This document shows, in pieces, positions 6,792 to 15,704 of a DNA stretch of 64,000 nt (positions are counted from its first letter, which is position 1; each line of letters starts with the position of its first letter). A program made the position numbers and the translations under genes. A model generated the notes under the pieces. That model made no database searches. It saw nothing but the letters and a program-made list of their open reading frames with translations, and was not told where the DNA came from. The DNA comes from Gaetbulibacter saemankumensis DSM 17032 (GTDB taxonomy: Bacteria; Bacteroidota; Bacteroidia; Flavobacteriales; Flavobacteriaceae). The DNA lies in assembly GCF_000425645.1 (NCBI RefSeq), contig NZ_AUDV01000005.1:124001-188000 (forward strand), given 5' to 3'.

Positions 6792-9158
6792 TTAACCTAT
6801 TACTTCTAATTTAGCAAAACGCAGTAACAGTTTTTTAGTACCGCCGTGTTGAAATTTAATTTCAGCCTTAGAGTCAGCTCCGGCTCCTTCAATTTTCAGA
6901 ACTTCGCCGGTACCAAATCGAATATGCTTCACTAAATTACCCACCGCCAAATTATTGTCAAATAAATTTGCGTCTGCGGAACTATTTGTAGCAGCACTCA
7001 CACGTTTTAAGTTTTTTGGCTTTGAAACCTGAAACTTTTCTGGTTCTTTCTTAGTATGACCTGCTTTTTTAATTGGCGGTTGCTTCTTAGCTGGTTTAAA
7101 TCTAATGGTATTGGAATCGGCACGTTTATTTGAGTCTGGTACATCTCCAAATATATCGGCGTCTAGCATCGGATTAAATCGACGTTCTTCAACAGGTGTA
7201 ACAATGTCTAAATACTGTTCATCAATTTCTTCAATAAAACGACTAGGTTCAGAATCGACCAATTTACCCCAACGATATCTGGATAATGCATAAGTTAAAT
7301 ACGCCTGTTTTTCTGCACGTGTTAAGGCAACATAAAACAACCTGCGCTCTTCTTCTAATTCACTTCGCGTTCCCAAACTCATCGCACTTGGAAATAAATC
7401 TTCTTCTAATCCAACAATATAAACATAAGGAAACTCTAACCCTTTAGCTAAATGTATAGTCATTAATGCTACGTGATCAGCATCTTCCTCATCCGAATCT
7501 AAATCTGAAGCTAAAGCCACATCTTCTAAGAATTCAGCTAAGGAACCTGTTGTATCAGCAACTTCTTTCTGCCCTTCAACAAAATCTTTCATACCATTAA
7601 GAAGTTCCTCAATATTTTCCATTCTAGTAACTCCTTCAGGCGTACCATCTTTATTAAACTCACGGATTAATCCAGTGGATTTGGTTACGTGATCGGCTAA
7701 TTCAAATACATCGGCATTTTGATTCATTACTTGAAAACTTTCAATCATTGTAATAAAATCTAAAAGTTTGCCTTTAGTACCTGAATTGATTTTAATATCA
7801 GTTTTATCAATGTTTTTTATAACTTCAAAAATAGAACGTTTATAACCATTTGCTGCAACTACTAGCCTATCCATAGTAGTAGCCCCAATACCTCTTGGTG
7901 GGAAATTAATAATCCGCTTTAAAGCCTCCTCATCTGCCGGATTAATAATTAATCTTAAATACGAGAGTACATCTTTAATCTCCTTACGTTGGTAAAATGA
8001 TAATCCGCCATAAATTTTATAAGGAATATCACGTTTTCTCAAGGCATCTTCTATAGAACGTGACTGGGCATTGGTACGGTAAAGCACTGCAAAATCACTA
8101 TTCTTAAGCTGATTTTGCATTTTGTTATCCCAAATGGTACTTGCTACATAGCGCCCTTCATCGGCATCGGTAAGGGAACGGTTAACTATAATTTTACCCC
8201 CTTCATCATTCGCTGTCCAAACTACTTTATCGAGTTTGGTTTCATTCTTATCAATAATAGAATTAGCGGCATTCACTATATTTTTTGTAGAACGATAATT
8301 TTGTTCCAATCTGAACAACTTAACATCGTCATAATCTTTCTGGAAATTTAAAATATTGTTGATATTAGCCCCACGGAAAGCATAAATACTTTGAGCATCA
8401 TCCCCTACCACACAAATATTCTGAAATTTATCAGACAAAGCTCTTACAATTAAATATTGCGAATGGTTGGTATCCTGATACTCATCTACCAAAATATAAC
8501 GGAATCTGTTTTGATACTTCATAAGTACTTCAGGAAAACGCGTTAATAGTTCGTTGGTTTTCAGAAGTAAATCATCAAAATCCATAGCACCAGCTTTAAA
8601 ACAGCGATCCACATACTCTTTATAAATATCTCCTAGCCTGGGTCTTCGCGCCATAGTATCAGCCTCAATAAGGTCTGGATTTTGAAAATACGCTCGAACT
8701 GTAATTAAACTGTTTTTGTATGAAGAAATCCTCGAACGCACCTGCTTCGCCTTGTAAATATCTTTATCAAGATTCATTTCTTTGATAATGGAACCTATCA
8801 ACTTATCTGAATCCTGAGAATCGTAAATGGTGAAATTACTTGGATACCCCAATTTATCAGCTTCAATACGTAAAATCTTAGCGAAGATAGAGTGAAACGT
8901 TCCCATCCATAAATTCTTCGCCTCTGTACTACCTACAATGCTAGCAATACGCTCTTTCATTTCGCGTGCAGCCTTATTTGTAAAAGTTAACGAAAGAATA
9001 TTAAAAGGGTCGACACCCTGACTCATTAAATAAGCGATGCGGTAGGTTAACACACGTGTTTTCCCTGAACCTGCACCTGCAATAACTATCATGGGACCAT
9101 CTTTTTGAATGGTTGGCGCTAATTGCGCATCGTTTAATTGACTTAAATACTTCTCCAA
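6792..9158 (-). CDS. UvrD/PcrA-type superfamily 1 DNA helicase
   Basis: This 788-residue 3'-5' helicase acts in excision and mismatch repair and in clearing stalled replication. Motifs appear in order: Q motif QLNDAQ, Walker A GAGSGKT (28-34), FTNKAAREM, FDDLL, DEYQDTN (motif II), VGDDAQSIYAFRGA, LEQNYRS, MTIHLAKGLEFP and VALTRAEKQ. The C-terminal end (VGNLVKHIRFGTGEVLKIEG) is the Tudor-like tail of PcrA/UvrD. The start is TTG at 9158 (MEKYLSQLNDAQ): no ATG precedes it in frame, and this matches homologous N-termini. It is named by function, since UvrD and PcrA cannot be split on sequence alone. Confidence 0.93.
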   Translation of the reverse strand: MEKYLSQLNDAQLAPTIQKDGPMIVIAGAGSGKTRVLTYRIAYLMSQGVDPFNILSLTFTNKAAREMKERIASIVGSTEAKNLWMGTFHSIFAKILRIEADKLGYPSNFTIYDSQDSDKLIGSIIKEMNLDKDIYKAKQVRSRISSYKNSLITVRAYFQNPDLIEADTMARRPRLGDIYKEYVDRCFKAGAMDFDDLLLKTNELLTRFPEVLMKYQNRFRYILVDEYQDTNHSQYLIVRALSDKFQNICVVGDDAQSIYAFRGANINNILNFQKDYDDVKLFRLEQNYRSTKNIVNAANSIIDKNETKLDKVVWTANDEGGKIIVNRSLTDADEGRYVASTIWDNKMQNQLKNSDFAVLYRTNAQSRSIEDALRKRDIPYKIYGGLSFYQRKEIKDVLSYLRLIINPADEEALKRIINFPPRGIGATTMDRLVVAANGYKRSIFEVIKNIDKTDIKINSGTKGKLLDFITMIESFQVMNQNADVFELADHVTKSTGLIREFNKDGTPEGVTRMENIEELLNGMKDFVEGQKEVADTTGSLAEFLEDVALASDLDSDEEDADHVALMTIHLAKGLEFPYVYIVGLEEDLFPSAMSLGTRSELEEERRLFYVALTRAEKQAYLTYALSRYRWGKLVDSEPSRFIEEIDEQYLDIVTPVEERRFNPMLDADIFGDVPDSNKRADSNTIRFKPAKKQPPIKKAGHTKKEPEKFQVSKPKNLKRVSAATNSSADANLFDNNLAVGNLVKHIRFGTGEVLKIEGAGADSKAEIKFQHGGTKKLLLRFAKLEVIG

Positions 9159-9298
9159 ACTAATTTTTATTTTAAAGGCATAAAATTAACCATTGTACTC
9201 CGTTAATCTAAATTGAATTACAAATAATTATAAACAATCGAGCCGCTGGTTTAGGTTTAATAAAATTTAGATATCTTTAAAATATTAAAACACTTAAA

Positions 9299-10570
9299 AT
9301 GAAAGTTTTCCTCGCTATCATAGCTGTAACGTTATTTCCTAGCATAAATGCCCAAACTGATTTAGAAAAATCTTTTGCAAATATCGAATCAAAGGTAATT
9401 AATTGGCGTAGAGATTTTCACGAACACCCCGAACTGTCAAACCGTGAATTTCGAACATCAAAAATAATTTCGGAGCATTTACAATCTCTTGGTATTGAAA
9501 CCGAAACGGGCATAGCAAAAACTGGGGTTGTTGGCATTTTAAAAGGAAAACAACCTGGTAAAGTTATCGCACTCCGGGCTGATATAGATGCACTACCCGT
9601 TACAGAACGAAACAATTTGCCTTTTAAGTCTGAAGTTCAAACCACATTTTTAGGTACTGAAACCGGTGTTATGCATGCCTGTGGACATGATACCCATATT
9701 GCTATTTTAATGGGAGTCGCGGAAATTTTATCTCAAAACAAAGATAAAATAAAAGGGACGGTTAAATTTATTTTTCAACCTGCAGAAGAAGGTCCCCCAC
9801 CAGGCGAGGAAGGCGGCGCCAAACTCATGATTAAGGAGGGAGTTTTAAATAATCCTGATGTAGATGCTATTTTTGGATTACATATTGACTCAGAAGTTCC
9901 TATTGAAACCATAACTTATAAAACAGAAGGTGTTATGGCTGCTGTAGAACGCTTCGTGATAAACGTTAAAGGCAAACAAACCCATGGTTCCCAGCCCTGG
10001 TCCGGCGTTGACCCTATTTTAATTTCAGCCAAAATCATAGATGGTTTACAGACCATTATAAGCCGTGAAGCTAATTTAACCGAGGAAGCTGCAGTTATAA
10101 CAGTAGGCAAAATTACTAGCGGTACTCGATTTAATATCATACCAGAGAGCGCTAAACTTATAGGTACAGTTAGAACCTTAAATTCTGAAATGAAAACTAA
10201 GATTATTAAACGCATGAAAGCTATGACAACTGCAATCGCAACAGCCTATGGTGGTGAAGCCTCTATTGAGTTTGAAAACTTTACTTCGATTACCTATAAC
10301 GACCCTAACCTAGTAATCAGAATGCTCCCTTCATTACAAAAAGTTGCCGGTAAAGACCATGTCATAACTACAAAAGCAACCACTGGCGGTGAAGATTTCT
10401 CATTTTATCAGGAAATTGTTCCTGGTTTCTACTTTTTCCTTGGAGGCATGACTCCTGGAAATAAAAATGCTTTCCCTCACCATACCCCAGATTTCTTTAT
10501 AGATGAATCAGGACTCCTTTTAGGTGTAAAAGCTTTTACCCAAATAACTTTTGATTTTTTAAATGATTAA
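9299..10570 (+). CDS. Secreted M20D amidohydrolase (hippurate/IAA-amino acid hydrolase-like)
   Basis: This 423-residue metallo-aminoacylase has a signal peptide ending PSINAQ. Family M20D cleaves N-acyl or N-aryl amino acid conjugates. Metal and catalytic residues are in place: RADIDALPV, MHACGHDTHIA, FQPAEEG and the late GGEDFSFYQ. The insertion GPPPGEEGGAKLMIKEG after the metal-binding Glu pair is characteristic of the family. The dimerisation domain falls at about residues 215-330. Length is normal. The signal peptide places it in the periplasm or outside, suggesting nutrient scavenging. No metabolic operon partners are visible. A TATCTTTA near 9271 is one mismatch from the -7 consensus. 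Confidence 0.9.
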   Translation: MKVFLAIIAVTLFPSINAQTDLEKSFANIESKVINWRRDFHEHPELSNREFRTSKIISEHLQSLGIETETGIAKTGVVGILKGKQPGKVIALRADIDALPVTERNNLPFKSEVQTTFLGTETGVMHACGHDTHIAILMGVAEILSQNKDKIKGTVKFIFQPAEEGPPPGEEGGAKLMIKEGVLNNPDVDAIFGLHIDSEVPIETITYKTEGVMAAVERFVINVKGKQTHGSQPWSGVDPILISAKIIDGLQTIISREANLTEEAAVITVGKITSGTRFNIIPESAKLIGTVRTLNSEMKTKIIKRMKAMTTAIATAYGGEASIEFENFTSITYNDPNLVIRMLPSLQKVAGKDHVITTKATTGGEDFSFYQEIVPGFYFFLGGMTPGNKNAFPHHTPDFFIDESGLLLGVKAFTQITFDFLND

Positions 10571-10632
10571 TACACCTAAAAACGAACTACAAATCCCAGA
10601 TTATTTATTTATATAAAATATTTACTACTGTT

Positions 10633-12198
10633 ATGTTATTATCAATATCAAGTTTCTTTTCTTACTTTAATTGGTGGCAATGGCTGATTATTATTTTAGC
10701 TTTAATTGCAATAAGAGATATATTCCTTCAGAAAAAACACACCATAAGTCACAACTACCCAATTGTGGGGCATTTACGCTATATGTTAGAAAAAATAGGC
10801 CCTGAATTACGTCAATATCTTGTTGCAAACAACCGTGAAGAATTACCATTTAATCGTATAGAACGTGGCTGGATCTATGCTTCTGCAAAAAAAGAAAATA
10901 ATTACGAAGGCTTTGGTACCGACCGAGATATATATGCGCACCAGCATATTTTTATCAATAACGCCATGATTCCTTTTAAAATTGATCATAATCACCCAAA
11001 CTATAGCGAGAATGGTTTTTTGCCGTGTGCTAAAGTTATGGGACTTTATAATAATCGGAAAAGACCCTACCGACCTGCATCTATTATTAATGTCTCAGCA
11101 ATGAGTTTTGGGTCGCTATCAGCTAAAGCCATTGAATCTTTAAATAAAGGTGTTTTAATAGCTAATGCTTATCATAATACGGGTGAGGGCGGTCTTTCGC
11201 CTTATCATAAACATGGTGGTGATGTTATTTTTCACTTTGGAACTGGTTACTTCGGAGTAAGAAATGAAGATGGTACATTTTCTTTAGATAAGCTAGTTAA
11301 ACTTACGCAGGATTATCCTTTTATCCGTGCTATAGAGATTAAATTATCACAAGGTGCTAAACCTGGCAAAGGAGGGGTGCTTCCTGCGTCTAAAATAACT
11401 AAAGAAATTGCACATGTAAGAGGTGTAGAAAAAGGAAAAGATGTGCTTTCACCATCAAACCATAGTGCTTTTTCGAATATAGAAGAACTGTATAATTTTA
11501 TAGAAACTATTGCCGATGCTACCGGACTGCCTGTAGGTATAAAAGCTGCAATTGGAAAGTTGGAACAATGGGAAATATTAGCCAAAATTATGCAATCTTC
11601 AGGAAAAGGTCCCGATTTTATAACCGTCGATGGTGGTGAAGGCGGTACAGGAGCTGCACCTCCAAGTTTTGCTGACCATGTATCCTTGCCATGGGTTTAT
11701 GGGTTTAGCGATTTATATAAATTGTTTCAAGCAAAAGGCCTCACCAATCGCATAGTCTTTATAGGGAGTGGAAAACTAGGCTTTCCCGCCAAAGCAGCTA
11801 TGGCCTTTGCCATGGGAGCCGACTGCATAAATGTAGCACGAGAAGCCATGATGAGTATTGGCTGTATACAAGCTCAGGTATGCCACACTAATCGTTGCCC
11901 CAGCGGTGTGGCTACTCAAAATAAATGGCTTCAAAATGGGATTGACCCCACATTAAAATCAGAACGGCTTGCTCAATATTTTAAAACCTTCCGTAAGGAA
12001 TTAATAGAAATTACACATGCTTCTGGTTACGAGCACCCTTGCCAGTTTAAAATGAGTGATATTGAAATTAATGTCGATGATCATAATATTTCTACAGAAC
12101 TTAATAGAGCATACACATATAGCAAAACACTTGTACCATTTAAGTCCATGCAAGATTTAAAAGAATGCGTATATTTGGGAGGTAAAAAACCCAATTAA
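10633..12198 (+). CDS. FMN-binding glutamate synthase family protein
   Basis: This 521-residue protein consists of the FMN/synthase domain of glutamate synthase (GltB central part) behind one N-terminal membrane helix (LIIILALIAIRDIFL). Domain signatures include NVSAMSFGSLSAKAIES, TGEGGLSPYH, GAKPGKGGVLP and VDGGEGGTGAAPPSFADH. The cysteine cluster CIQAQVCHTNRCPSG would bind a 3Fe-4S centre. There is no glutaminase domain, so ammonia-producing activity is absent. Stand-alone copies are widespread and their electron partner and substrate are mostly unknown. The next gene follows after 13 bases and is probably co-transcribed. Confidence 0.88.
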   Translation: MLLSISSFFSYFNWWQWLIIILALIAIRDIFLQKKHTISHNYPIVGHLRYMLEKIGPELRQYLVANNREELPFNRIERGWIYASAKKENNYEGFGTDRDIYAHQHIFINNAMIPFKIDHNHPNYSENGFLPCAKVMGLYNNRKRPYRPASIINVSAMSFGSLSAKAIESLNKGVLIANAYHNTGEGGLSPYHKHGGDVIFHFGTGYFGVRNEDGTFSLDKLVKLTQDYPFIRAIEIKLSQGAKPGKGGVLPASKITKEIAHVRGVEKGKDVLSPSNHSAFSNIEELYNFIETIADATGLPVGIKAAIGKLEQWEILAKIMQSSGKGPDFITVDGGEGGTGAAPPSFADHVSLPWVYGFSDLYKLFQAKGLTNRIVFIGSGKLGFPAKAAMAFAMGADCINVAREAMMSIGCIQAQVCHTNRCPSGVATQNKWLQNGIDPTLKSERLAQYFKTFRKELIEITHASGYEHPCQFKMSDIEINVDDHNISTELNRAYTYSKTLVPFKSMQDLKECVYLGGKKPN

Positions 12199-12211
12199 CC
12201 TATAAACTATT

Positions 12212-12736
12212 ATGGATTCTCAAAGATTTATAGATATCTTTTTTTTTGCTATCCCCTCTTTAATCACAGGATTAATAGCATACTATTTTTTTAAAGAACA
12301 CACCAAAAATGAAGACGGAAGAAGACGCTTTTTACTGCATAAAGATTTGCAGGTAAATTCACTTCCCACAAGACTTCAGGCCTATGAAAGGTTAACCCTT
12401 TTTTTAGAACGTATTTCACCTTCTAAGCTACTTATACGTGTTGCTCCAACCGCTTCCAGTAAAGAATCTTATGAAGCTTTACTAATACAAACTATTGAGC
12501 AGGAATTTGAACATAATTTAACGCAACAAATTTATGTTAGTGAAAAATGCTGGAATATCATTAACGCCTCTAAAAATGCGACCATTCAACTAATTCGAAA
12601 AGCGTCACTATTAGATAAAACTAATTCGGCCGACAAACTAAGAGAAGTTGTATTAACTGAAATGATGGAACGACGATCACCTAGCGATGCTGCACTTTCT
12701 TTTTTAAAGAGTGAAGTAAGTGAGTTATACAACTAA
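12212..12736 (+). CDS. Conserved membrane-anchored protein (DUF7935-like)
   Basis: This 174-residue protein has a single N-terminal helix (about residues 9-26) and a cytoplasmic, helix-rich remainder. Landmarks are FKEHTKNEDGRRRFLLHKDLQ, RLQAYERLTLFLERISP and EQEFEHNLTQQIYVS. I recognise it as a small Bacteroidota-specific family without known function. There are no catalytic motifs. It follows the FMN protein by 13 bases, so a role with that membrane enzyme is possible but unproven. Its TAA overlaps the stop of the convergent patatin gene by three bases. Confidence 0.7.
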   Translation: MDSQRFIDIFFFAIPSLITGLIAYYFFKEHTKNEDGRRRFLLHKDLQVNSLPTRLQAYERLTLFLERISPSKLLIRVAPTASSKESYEALLIQTIEQEFEHNLTQQIYVSEKCWNIINASKNATIQLIRKASLLDKTNSADKLREVVLTEMMERRSPSDAALSFLKSEVSELYN

Positions 12737-13635
12737 TCTTCCAGCTGGCTAACTTCCTGGTTTTTGAAACGGGCGAAATCGTAACCACTTTGCCACCATT
12801 GAGTCATTTTTTCTTTATTAAAAATTAAGGAATTCGTTGTTAAAATGGTTGGCGTGTAGTAAAAATTTATGATGGCATTATGATGGGAAGCGACGTGCTT
12901 ACCAATCTTAATATTTTGAGATTCTATCCGATCTAGCATAAAGGTAAACATATTGGTCATTAACGAAAATGGGTTTCTAGAGGGCATTCTGTTGTATTGC
13001 AAAACCTCTGTTTGAAGAATTATAGCATCAACCTCTGTAGCTCCGCGATTAATCGCTTCCTCGATGGGCACCATATTACCAAGTCCACCATCGGCATATT
13101 CACAACCATATTTTTTAACCAAAGTCATAAAAGGTGTATAATTGCAGGAAATCCAGATCCACTCGGTAAATTCTTTATAAGTAAAATCCTTTAGGGTTTT
13201 ATATTCTACTTGGTTTAATGATAGATTTGAAACAGTTACAGCAATTTCTTTCGATGACTCTTTTAGTTCATTAAAATCACTTTCAGTAATAGTTTTTCTT
13301 ATTAGTTTTAGCAAATTATGACTTTCACCAAAGGTTTTACTTCCTCGAATAAAATTAATAAGCACATTAATATGATGAATCGCAATATTTTGACCTCCAT
13401 GTTTTTGATTAACTATAAAGGGGCATACGTTAAATATACTGTGATTGTTTACACTCGTATAAACCGATTTTATTTTTTCTATCTTCTTTAATGCCAGGTG
13501 CGACACCAACAAACTACCTGTCGAAGTTCCTATAAATATATCATAATCGCGATCTAATTCTTCGATAAGATACTGAGCCACTCCACCTGCGAACGCTCCT
13601 TTACTACCTCCCCCTGAAATGACAAGTGCTTTCAT
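12733..13635 (-). CDS. Patatin-like phospholipase
   Basis: This 300-residue serine hydrolase has a Ser-Asp dyad. The N-terminus has the oxyanion loop GGGSKGAFAGG, the nucleophile elbow GTSTG (Ser about residue 39), and the catalytic Asp in ADGGLGNMVP. This matches bacterial patatins that act on phospholipids or lipid esters. There is no signal peptide, so it should be cytosolic or membrane-peripheral. The C-terminus ends soon after the patatin core, without the beta-barrel seen in other Bacteroidota patatins. It lies nine bases downstream of the M1 aminopeptidase on the same strand, so the two may share a transcript. Confidence 0.9.
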   Translation of the reverse strand: MKALVISGGGSKGAFAGGVAQYLIEELDRDYDIFIGTSTGSLLVSHLALKKIEKIKSVYTSVNNHSIFNVCPFIVNQKHGGQNIAIHHINVLINFIRGSKTFGESHNLLKLIRKTITESDFNELKESSKEIAVTVSNLSLNQVEYKTLKDFTYKEFTEWIWISCNYTPFMTLVKKYGCEYADGGLGNMVPIEEAINRGATEVDAIILQTEVLQYNRMPSRNPFSLMTNMFTFMLDRIESQNIKIGKHVASHHNAIINFYYTPTILTTNSLIFNKEKMTQWWQSGYDFARFKNQEVSQLED

Positions 13636-13644
13636 TAAAATGTC

Positions 13645-15633
13645 TTATTTTGTATTTTGCTTGCTCTCTAAAAGTTGTTTGGCGAATTTAGAAAATTGCC
13701 AACTATGATGTTTGGTCGCTTCTACCAAGTTCTTTAAGCAAGCGTCATTGCAACTGTTCATCCAAGTTAAATATTGAAACGCATTTCTCCTAATTTCTGC
13801 ACTATAAATTGCACTTGTATACCCAACTAATTCGTTAAAATACCTAGAAGTATTAATAACATCATATCCTTCTGTGTTTAAAGCTAATACCAACCAAAGT
13901 ATTCGGATGTTTTTATCACTAAACCCATCTATATTTTTGGTTTTATCTAAATAATAAAATCTATCTGCGGGAAAATTATTCCATAAATTATATAATACTG
14001 TTTCAATTGTGACATAAGAGTTATCATCAAGCAGCGATTCATAGGTTTTCTTTAGCGCCATGGGAATAGTCGTTATTCTATTCGCTAATGCCTGCCTTAC
14101 TTTTAAGCTGTTTTTAAAGTCATTATTCTTAAAAGTTTCTTTAGTTTGACTAATGACTTTAATCTTGGCTTCATCTGAAATACCTGAATCTAAATAATTC
14201 TTACATTTTGAATTATATGCTTCACAATCTACCATTAAATACTCTTGAATAAATGCAGACTTCTTAAGACTTTCTATTGCTTTATCATATTTAAAATCAG
14301 GTTCTTTAAGCCAGTTATCTACAAAGGATTTTAAATTTACACCTCCCACCTTTTCCAATTCAGATATAAAATTATTTGTTTCAACATTCTTAAACTGATA
14401 TGTATTCAAATAAGACTTTACAGCGGCTCTAAAAGCAACATCTCCAACCTGTTCTCGTAACATATGCAACACCCAAGCTCCTTTCTTGTAAAAAGTCGTG
14501 CTACTTGATTTCGGGTCTAGTAAAGAAGTCCCTGCTCCCGCTCTGTCCTGATCTAGAAGTTCGTTTGCGTATTCGTATAATCTCCAGTAATAATAATTTT
14601 CTCCAAACAATGCCCGCTCCGCTAATAGTGCATAATAAGTAGCAAATCCTTCTTGTAGCCAATGATGGGTTCCTGAAGTCTCGGTTACCAAATCTCCAAA
14701 CCATTGATGTGCTAACTCATGAGCATTAACATTTATATAGTTCTTATCGTTATACCCAATGGAATCTACTACAAAAGCATCTGAAAACACCGTTGTACCC
14801 GTGTTCTCCATGCCTGCATATAAAAAGTCTTTTACAGGTACTTGTTTGTAATTTTGCCATGGAAATGGTATACCTATTTCCGATTCTAGAAAATCAAATA
14901 TCTGTTTCGAATAGCGATATGTTGGTTCAACCTTTAAAGAATCTTTGGGATTATAATACATTTCAAGAGGAATACCAGAATTTGAGAGTTCCACTTTTTT
15001 GTCAAATGCTCCAATAACCAAGGCCAGCAAATAACTCGACATTGGCTGTACCATATCATAATTCCAGATAATATGATCTCCTACAACCTCTTTACTTAAT
15101 AATTTCCCATTAGCTATTACTTCATAATTCTTATCGAATTCAACCGAAAGATCGAATTCAATTTTATCATTCATATCATCGATACTGGGAAACCAATTAC
15201 TTGTGTATTTACCTTGTCCTTGCGTCCAAATTTGCTTTCTAATGACATTTGAGTCGAAACTTTTTGAATCATATTCCCAATCAATAAAGTACATTGCCTT
15301 TTTGGGAGATGTCTGCCAAGTTACCTTGATATGATGTTTAGTGTTAGCTTTAAATTTCTCTTTTACAACAATATACTTACCATCATACAAACTATCGACA
15401 GCAGCATCATTTAACGAATAAGACACCTTATTGAAATTTTGAGCATCTAGATAAATGGAATCAATGTCTTTTAGTATTTTAAACTGATAATTTACTGTTC
15501 CAAGAACTTCATTTTGTTTGAGGTCTCCAAAATGAATGTGTGCTTTTGCTCGAATAAAATCGACATAATCGGTTTGCTGAGCAAATAATAAACTGCAAGT
15601 AAAATAAAAAAACGTAAGTAGGAGTTTTTGCAT
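13645..15633 (-). CDS. Secreted M1-family zinc aminopeptidase
   Basis: This protein of about 662 residues has a signal peptide ending in LLFAQ, so it should be exported. It carries the M1 exopeptidase motif AGMENTG (about 272-278), the zinc site HELAHQWFGD (about 305-314) and the third ligand in WLQEGFATYYAL. An N-terminal beta-domain and a C-terminal helical part complete the enzyme. Length is typical of bacterial M1 peptidases. Start: the ATG at 15633 gives a clean signal peptide; the frame also has a TTG two codons upstream. The start codon sits in the loop of a long inverted repeat (15610-15687), so start-site access may be influenced by RNA structure. Confidence 0.93.
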   Translation of the reverse strand: MQKLLLTFFYFTCSLLFAQQTDYVDFIRAKAHIHFGDLKQNEVLGTVNYQFKILKDIDSIYLDAQNFNKVSYSLNDAAVDSLYDGKYIVVKEKFKANTKHHIKVTWQTSPKKAMYFIDWEYDSKSFDSNVIRKQIWTQGQGKYTSNWFPSIDDMNDKIEFDLSVEFDKNYEVIANGKLLSKEVVGDHIIWNYDMVQPMSSYLLALVIGAFDKKVELSNSGIPLEMYYNPKDSLKVEPTYRYSKQIFDFLESEIGIPFPWQNYKQVPVKDFLYAGMENTGTTVFSDAFVVDSIGYNDKNYINVNAHELAHQWFGDLVTETSGTHHWLQEGFATYYALLAERALFGENYYYWRLYEYANELLDQDRAGAGTSLLDPKSSSTTFYKKGAWVLHMLREQVGDVAFRAAVKSYLNTYQFKNVETNNFISELEKVGGVNLKSFVDNWLKEPDFKYDKAIESLKKSAFIQEYLMVDCEAYNSKCKNYLDSGISDEAKIKVISQTKETFKNNDFKNSLKVRQALANRITTIPMALKKTYESLLDDNSYVTIETVLYNLWNNFPADRFYYLDKTKNIDGFSDKNIRILWLVLALNTEGYDVINTSRYFNELVGYTSAIYSAEIRRNAFQYLTWMNSCNDACLKNLVEATKHHSWQFSKFAKQLLESKQNTK

Positions 15634-15687
15634 TTTCAATTAAAATCAATAGCTATGCCAAAATACAAAAAAATCCTGCTTACGTTT
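15610..15687. repeat. 20-base inverted repeat flanking the M1 aminopeptidase start codon
   Basis: Arms at 15610-15629 and 15668-15687 are complementary at 18 of 20 positions, with a 38-base spacer. The first arm lies in codons 2-8 of the aminopeptidase, the second 18 bases past the PHP-ACT gene stop. The start codon is in the spacer. In a read-through transcript from the PHP-ACT gene this would fold as a stem with the ATG in its loop. If transcription starts inside the spacer (TATTTTGG there resembles a -7 box), the stem cannot form. Confidence 0.65.
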
Positions 15688-15704
15688 CTAAGACAAGTAA
15701 TATA

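Noticed and set aside
9206-9272. ATCTAAATT / AATTTAGAT inverted repeat between uvrD and the M20D gene
   Set aside because: Nine AT-only-rich bases with a 49-base spacer; expected by chance in this composition.
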